Assembly: GCA_021812865.1 (NCBI GenBank)
Contig: JAKAMP010000075.1
Coordinates: 1-9,253, forward strand
DNA from: Bacteroidota bacterium
GTDB taxonomy: Bacteria > Bacteroidota > Bacteroidia > Bacteroidales > JAAYUG01
DNA length: 9,253 bases
Reading direction: 5' to 3'
Each line of letters opens with the position of its first letter. Position 1 is the first letter of the stretch. Below, piece after piece: positions 6,346 to 9,253 of the stretch. Below the pieces are notes generated by a model, which worked only from the letters and a program-made list of their open reading frames with translations, was not told the origin of the DNA and ran no database searches. The translations under genes were made by a program, and so were the position numbers.

Positions 6346-6822
6346 ATGAGAAAGGCAAAAGCCAAGAAAAGGATCCTTGCACCTGATCCGAAGTTTAACG
6401 ATGTACTGGTTACCCGGTTCGTTAACAACCTGATGTTTGAAGGAAAGAAAAGCATTGCATACGGAGTGTTTTATGATGCAATGGAAATGGTAGCTGACCG
6501 CACCAAAGACCTGGGCAAAACCCCGATTGAAGTTTGGAAAAAGGCCCTCGAGAACATCACTCCCCTGGTTGAAGTGAAAAGCCGCCGGGTGGGTGGAGCC
6601 ACTTTCCAGGTACCTATCGAGGTCAGGCCCGACCGCAAGATATCGCTGAGCATGAAAAACATGATCCTTTTCTCCAGACAGCGCAGTGGAAAATCCATGG
6701 GCGAAAAATTGGCTGCAGAGATTCTCGCCGCTTACAATGAAGAAGGTGGCGCCTACAAGAAGAAGGAAGACATGCATAAGATGGCTGAAGCCAACAAGGC
6801 ATTTGCCCATTTCAGATTTTAA
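6346..6822 (+). CDS. rpsG: 30S ribosomal protein S7 (uS7)
   Basis: This 158-residue uS7 nucleates assembly of the 30S head on 16S rRNA and contacts the E-site tRNA. Recognisable segments are the N-terminal basic arm MRKAKAKKR, then [14 protein letters not shown] (26-39), the beta-ribbon region [14 protein letters not shown], and a C-terminus ending AFAHFRF. The length fits the family. It lies 17 bases after rpsL and 27 bases before fusA, clearly cotranscribed. In E. coli S7 represses translation by binding a roughly 100-base rpsL-rpsG spacer; the spacer here is far too short for that structure. There is no SD before the ATG. Confidence 0.99.
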   Translation: MRKAKAKKRILAPDPKFNDVLVTRFVNNLMFEGKKSIAYGVFYDAMEMVADRTKDLGKTPIEVWKKALENITPLVEVKSRRVGGATFQVPIEVRPDRKISLSMKNMILFSRQRSGKSMGEKLAAEILAAYNEEGGAYKKKEDMHKMAEANKAFAHFRF

Positions 6823-6849
6823 TTAGAGAACAGGACAGAAGGGATATTA

Positions 6850-8958
6850 ATGAACAATAACTTAAAATATACAAGGAATATCGGGATCATGGCCCACATT
6901 GATGCCGGAAAGACTACCACTACCGAGCGTATTCTTTATTATACCGGGATCAATTACAAAATTGGAGAGGTACATGATGGAAATGCCACCATGGACTGGA
7001 TGGTACAGGAACAGGAGCGCGGAATCACCATCACCTCTGCAGCTACCACGGCTTCGTGGAAATACAATAACGAAACTTACAAAATCAATATCATCGACAC
7101 TCCCGGACACGTTGATTTTACCGTAGAAGTGGAGCGTTCTCTCAGGGTTCTCGACGGCGCAATCGCAGTTTTCTGTGCAGTGGGCGGAGTTGAACCCCAG
7201 TCGGAAACAGTATGGCGCCAGGCCGATAAATATCATGTTCCCCGACTCGCATTTATCAATAAAATGGACCGTACCGGCGCCGATTTCTTCAATGTGGTGC
7301 AGCAGATCAGCGACAGGCTGGGAGCACGTGCTGTACCCGTTGTAATTCCTATCGGCGCTGAAGAGCATTTCCAGGGCGTAATCGACCTGATTAGGCAGAA
7401 AGCCATTGTTTGGCAGAATGGCGCTGCCCAGAGCAACTCCTTTGAAGAAACGGAAATTCCTGACGACCTGGTGGATGCAACGAACGAATGGCGTGAAAAA
7501 CTTCTCGAAGCCATTGCCGAATTTGACGATAACCTGCTGGATAAATACCTGCACGATCATACCACCATTACGGAAGAAGAAATTTATGCCGCACTGAGGA
7601 AAGTCACCATTAACCGTGAGCTCGTACCAGTATTGTGTGGCGCTGCATTCAAGAATAAGGGGATCCAGCCTCTGCTCGATGCCGTAATCACCTACCTACC
7701 CAGTCCGCTGGAAGTAGGTACAATAAAAGGCACCAACCCCGATACCGACGAGGAAATAACCCGCGAACCGGACGATCAGAAACCTCTTTGCGGTCTAATT
7801 TTTAAAATTGCAACCGATCCCTTCATGGGCAGGCTGGCCTTTATCAGGGTTTATTCCGGTGTGTTAGAACCAGGAATGCAGGTTTTCAATCCGCGTACCA
7901 ATAAAAAAGAACGCATCGCGAGAATTTACCAGATGCATGCCAACAAACAGAATCCCCGCGACCGCATTGAAGCCGGCGATATTTGTGCTGCAGTAGGATT
8001 TAAAGATGTGAGAACCGGCGATACTATTTCAGATCCTCATCATCCGATAATTCTTGAATCCATGGTATTCCCCGAACCCGTTATTGGGATTGCTATTGAG
8101 CCCAAAACCCAGGGCGACATTGACAAGCTGTCGCTGGCGCTTGGCAAGCTTACCGAAGAGGATCCCACTTTCCAGGTTAAGTACGATGAGGATAGCGCCC
8201 AGACTATAATCAGCGGGATGGGAGAACTTCACCTTGAAATTTTAGTGGACAGGCTAAAACGCGAATTTGGCGTTGAGGTGAACCAGGGCAGACCCCAGGT
8301 GAATTACAAGGAAGCCATTACGCAGAGCGTTAAGCATCGCGAAGTGTTCAAGAAACAATCCGGTGGCCGTGGTAAATTTGCCGATATCGAAGTGGTTGTT
8401 TCGCCGGTCGATGAAGGACAGAAGGGGCTGCAGTTTGTGGACAGCGTACGTGGTGGGCGTATACCAAAAGAATTCATTCCTTCAGTGAAGAAAGGTTTTG
8501 AAGATTCACTGAAGAGTGGCGTGCTGGCCGGTTATCCGGTTGACAGTCTCAAGGTTGAACTACTCGATGGTTCGTTCCATTCCGTTGATTCCGATGCACT
8601 TTCATTTGAAATTGCTGCCAAGATGGCTTTCCGCAAGGCATGTCAAAATGCACGCCCTATTCTTCTCGAACCCATCATGAGTCTTGAAGTGGTTACCCCC
8701 GAGGAATATATGGGTGACGTGATCTCCGACCTGAACCGCAGAAGGGGACAGGTGGAAGGCATGGAATCCAGGGCAGGCGCCCGCGTAATCAAGGCAAGGG
8801 TTCCCCTCTCCGAACAGTTTGGTTATGTAACCGTTCTGAGAACCTTATCTTCCGGCAGGGCTACTTCGACCATGGAATTTTCTCATTACGAGCCCGTTCC
8901 CGACAACCTTTCAAAGGAACTGCTCGATACTTTCAAAGGAACCAAAGCATTTGCATAA
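6850..8958 (+). CDS. fusA: Translation elongation factor G (canonical)
   Basis: This 702-residue GTPase drives tRNA-mRNA translocation and, with RRF, ribosome recycling. All GTPase motifs are intact: AHIDAGKT (15-22), RGITI (57-61), DTPGH with catalytic His87 (83-87), NKMD (137-140), and a G5-equivalent CGAAFKNKG (263-271). Domain III has [10 protein letters not shown] (454-463). Domain IV opens QSGGRGKF (503-510) and its tip [10 protein letters not shown] carries His577. Domain V has [14 protein letters not shown] (620-633). Length and order are typical, with no insertion in domain IV, unlike the paralogue at 3411-5567. The weak purine run AGAAGGGA precedes the ATG. It is third in the operon, with rpsJ starting 12 bases after its stop. 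Confidence 0.99.
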   Translation: MNNNLKYTRNIGIMAHIDAGKTTTTERILYYTGINYKIGEVHDGNATMDWMVQEQERGITITSAATTASWKYNNETYKINIIDTPGHVDFTVEVERSLRVLDGAIAVFCAVGGVEPQSETVWRQADKYHVPRLAFINKMDRTGADFFNVVQQISDRLGARAVPVVIPIGAEEHFQGVIDLIRQKAIVWQNGAAQSNSFEETEIPDDLVDATNEWREKLLEAIAEFDDNLLDKYLHDHTTITEEEIYAALRKVTINRELVPVLCGAAFKNKGIQPLLDAVITYLPSPLEVGTIKGTNPDTDEEITREPDDQKPLCGLIFKIATDPFMGRLAFIRVYSGVLEPGMQVFNPRTNKKERIARIYQMHANKQNPRDRIEAGDICAAVGFKDVRTGDTISDPHHPIILESMVFPEPVIGIAIEPKTQGDIDKLSLALGKLTEEDPTFQVKYDEDSAQTIISGMGELHLEILVDRLKREFGVEVNQGRPQVNYKEAITQSVKHREVFKKQSGGRGKFADIEVVVSPVDEGQKGLQFVDSVRGGRIPKEFIPSVKKGFEDSLKSGVLAGYPVDSLKVELLDGSFHSVDSDALSFEIAAKMAFRKACQNARPILLEPIMSLEVVTPEEYMGDVISDLNRRRGQVEGMESRAGARVIKARVPLSEQFGYVTVLRTLSSGRATSTMEFSHYEPVPDNLSKELLDTFKGTKAFA

Positions 8959-8970
8959 TACACACGTATA

Positions 8971-9253
8971 ATGAGCCAGAAAATTCGCATAAAATTGAAA
9001 TCGTTCGATCATAATCTGGTGGATAAATCTGCCGAGAAGATCGTAAAAACTGTGAAGTCTACCGGCGCTGTAGTGAGTGGTCCGATTCCTCTCCCTACTC
9101 ATAAGAGGATTTTTACTGTGAACCGTTCGACCTTTGTGAACAAAAAATCACGCGAACAATTTCAGTTGTGCTCCTACAAGCGGTTACTGGATATTTACAG
9201 TTCAACCCCGAAAACCATCGATGCTCTGATGAAGCTCGAATTGCCCAGCGGCG
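8971..9253 (+). CDS. rpsJ: 30S ribosomal protein S10 (uS10), partial at right edge
   Basis: The first 94 codons of uS10, a 30S head protein that in many bacteria also links to NusB/NusG in antitermination. Recognisable segments are [23 protein letters not shown] (38-45), NKKSREQF (57-64), and [14 protein letters not shown] at the edge. Full-length proteins are about 101 residues, so only about seven are missing. It follows fusA by 12 bases with no tuf between, an arrangement known in Bacteroidota where str and S10 clusters are joined. The remaining S10/spc genes are expected beyond the window. There is no SD before the ATG. Confidence 0.98.
   Translation, partial: MSQKIRIKLKSFDHNLVDKSAEKIVKTVKSTGAVVSGPIPLPTHKRIFTVNRSTFVNKKSREQFQLCSYKRLLDIYSSTPKTIDALMKLELPSG

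Noticed and set aside
6229..6810. 193-codon open frame on the minus strand
   Set aside because: It is antisense to the end of rpsL and nearly all of rpsG, which are certain genes.
6862..7560. 232-codon open frame on the minus strand
   Set aside because: It is antisense to the highly conserved G domain of fusA; a shadow frame with no recognisable protein.
1..9253. CRISPR array, insertion sequence, prophage or defence system
   Set aside because: No spaced direct repeats, transposase, integrase, attachment-site duplication or defence domains are seen; the window is core chromosome.

Overview
This window is a chromosomal housekeeping stretch from a member of the Bacteroidota. Four independent signals support that. 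First, promoters match the Bacteroidota -7 box TAnnTTTG, some with a TTG/TTTG -33 box. Second, starts generally lack Shine-Dalgarno (SD) sequences. Third, one secreted protein ends in a type IX secretion (T9SS) type B / gliding-motility C-terminal domain (CHU_C). Fourth, the str and S10 ribosomal gene clusters are joined as rpsL-rpsG-fusA-rpsJ with no tuf between fusA and rpsJ. I cannot resolve the lineage below phylum.

Layout, left to right. Positions 1-1550 (minus) hold the N-terminal 516 residues of a UvrD/PcrA-type DNA helicase that runs off the left edge; its only plausible start is TTG. A 308-base divergent spacer follows, with a cluster of three perfect palindromes and a -7 box on each strand. 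Positions 1859-3289 (plus) encode a 476-residue secreted protein of unknown function with a signal peptide and a T9SS type B sorting domain. A 13-bp hairpin at 3343-3375 acts as a bidirectional terminator between it and the convergent gene at 3411-5567 (minus). That gene is an EF-G paralogue of the Bacteroidota EF-G2 type with heavily altered GTPase motifs. Positions 5568-5947 form a 380-base divergent control region. It holds a well-formed promoter for the EF-G2 gene and two -7 boxes facing the ribosomal operon. Between those two boxes lies a leader with a 39-codon frame and a perfect AAGGAGG SD sequence, which is unexpected in this phylum. The window ends with rpsL (S12), rpsG (S7), fusA (canonical EF-G) and the first 94 codons of rpsJ (S10), tightly packed on the plus strand.

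The biological theme is translation elongation. A canonical GTP-hydrolysing EF-G sits in the ribosomal operon. Across a shared 380-base promoter region, a second EF-G is transcribed away from it. The second factor keeps the ribosome-binding domains but has lost the catalytic histidine, the NKxD guanine-recognition motif and the P-loop aspartate. The most interesting items are this degenerate paralogue beside its canonical counterpart, and the SD-bearing leader of the str operon.
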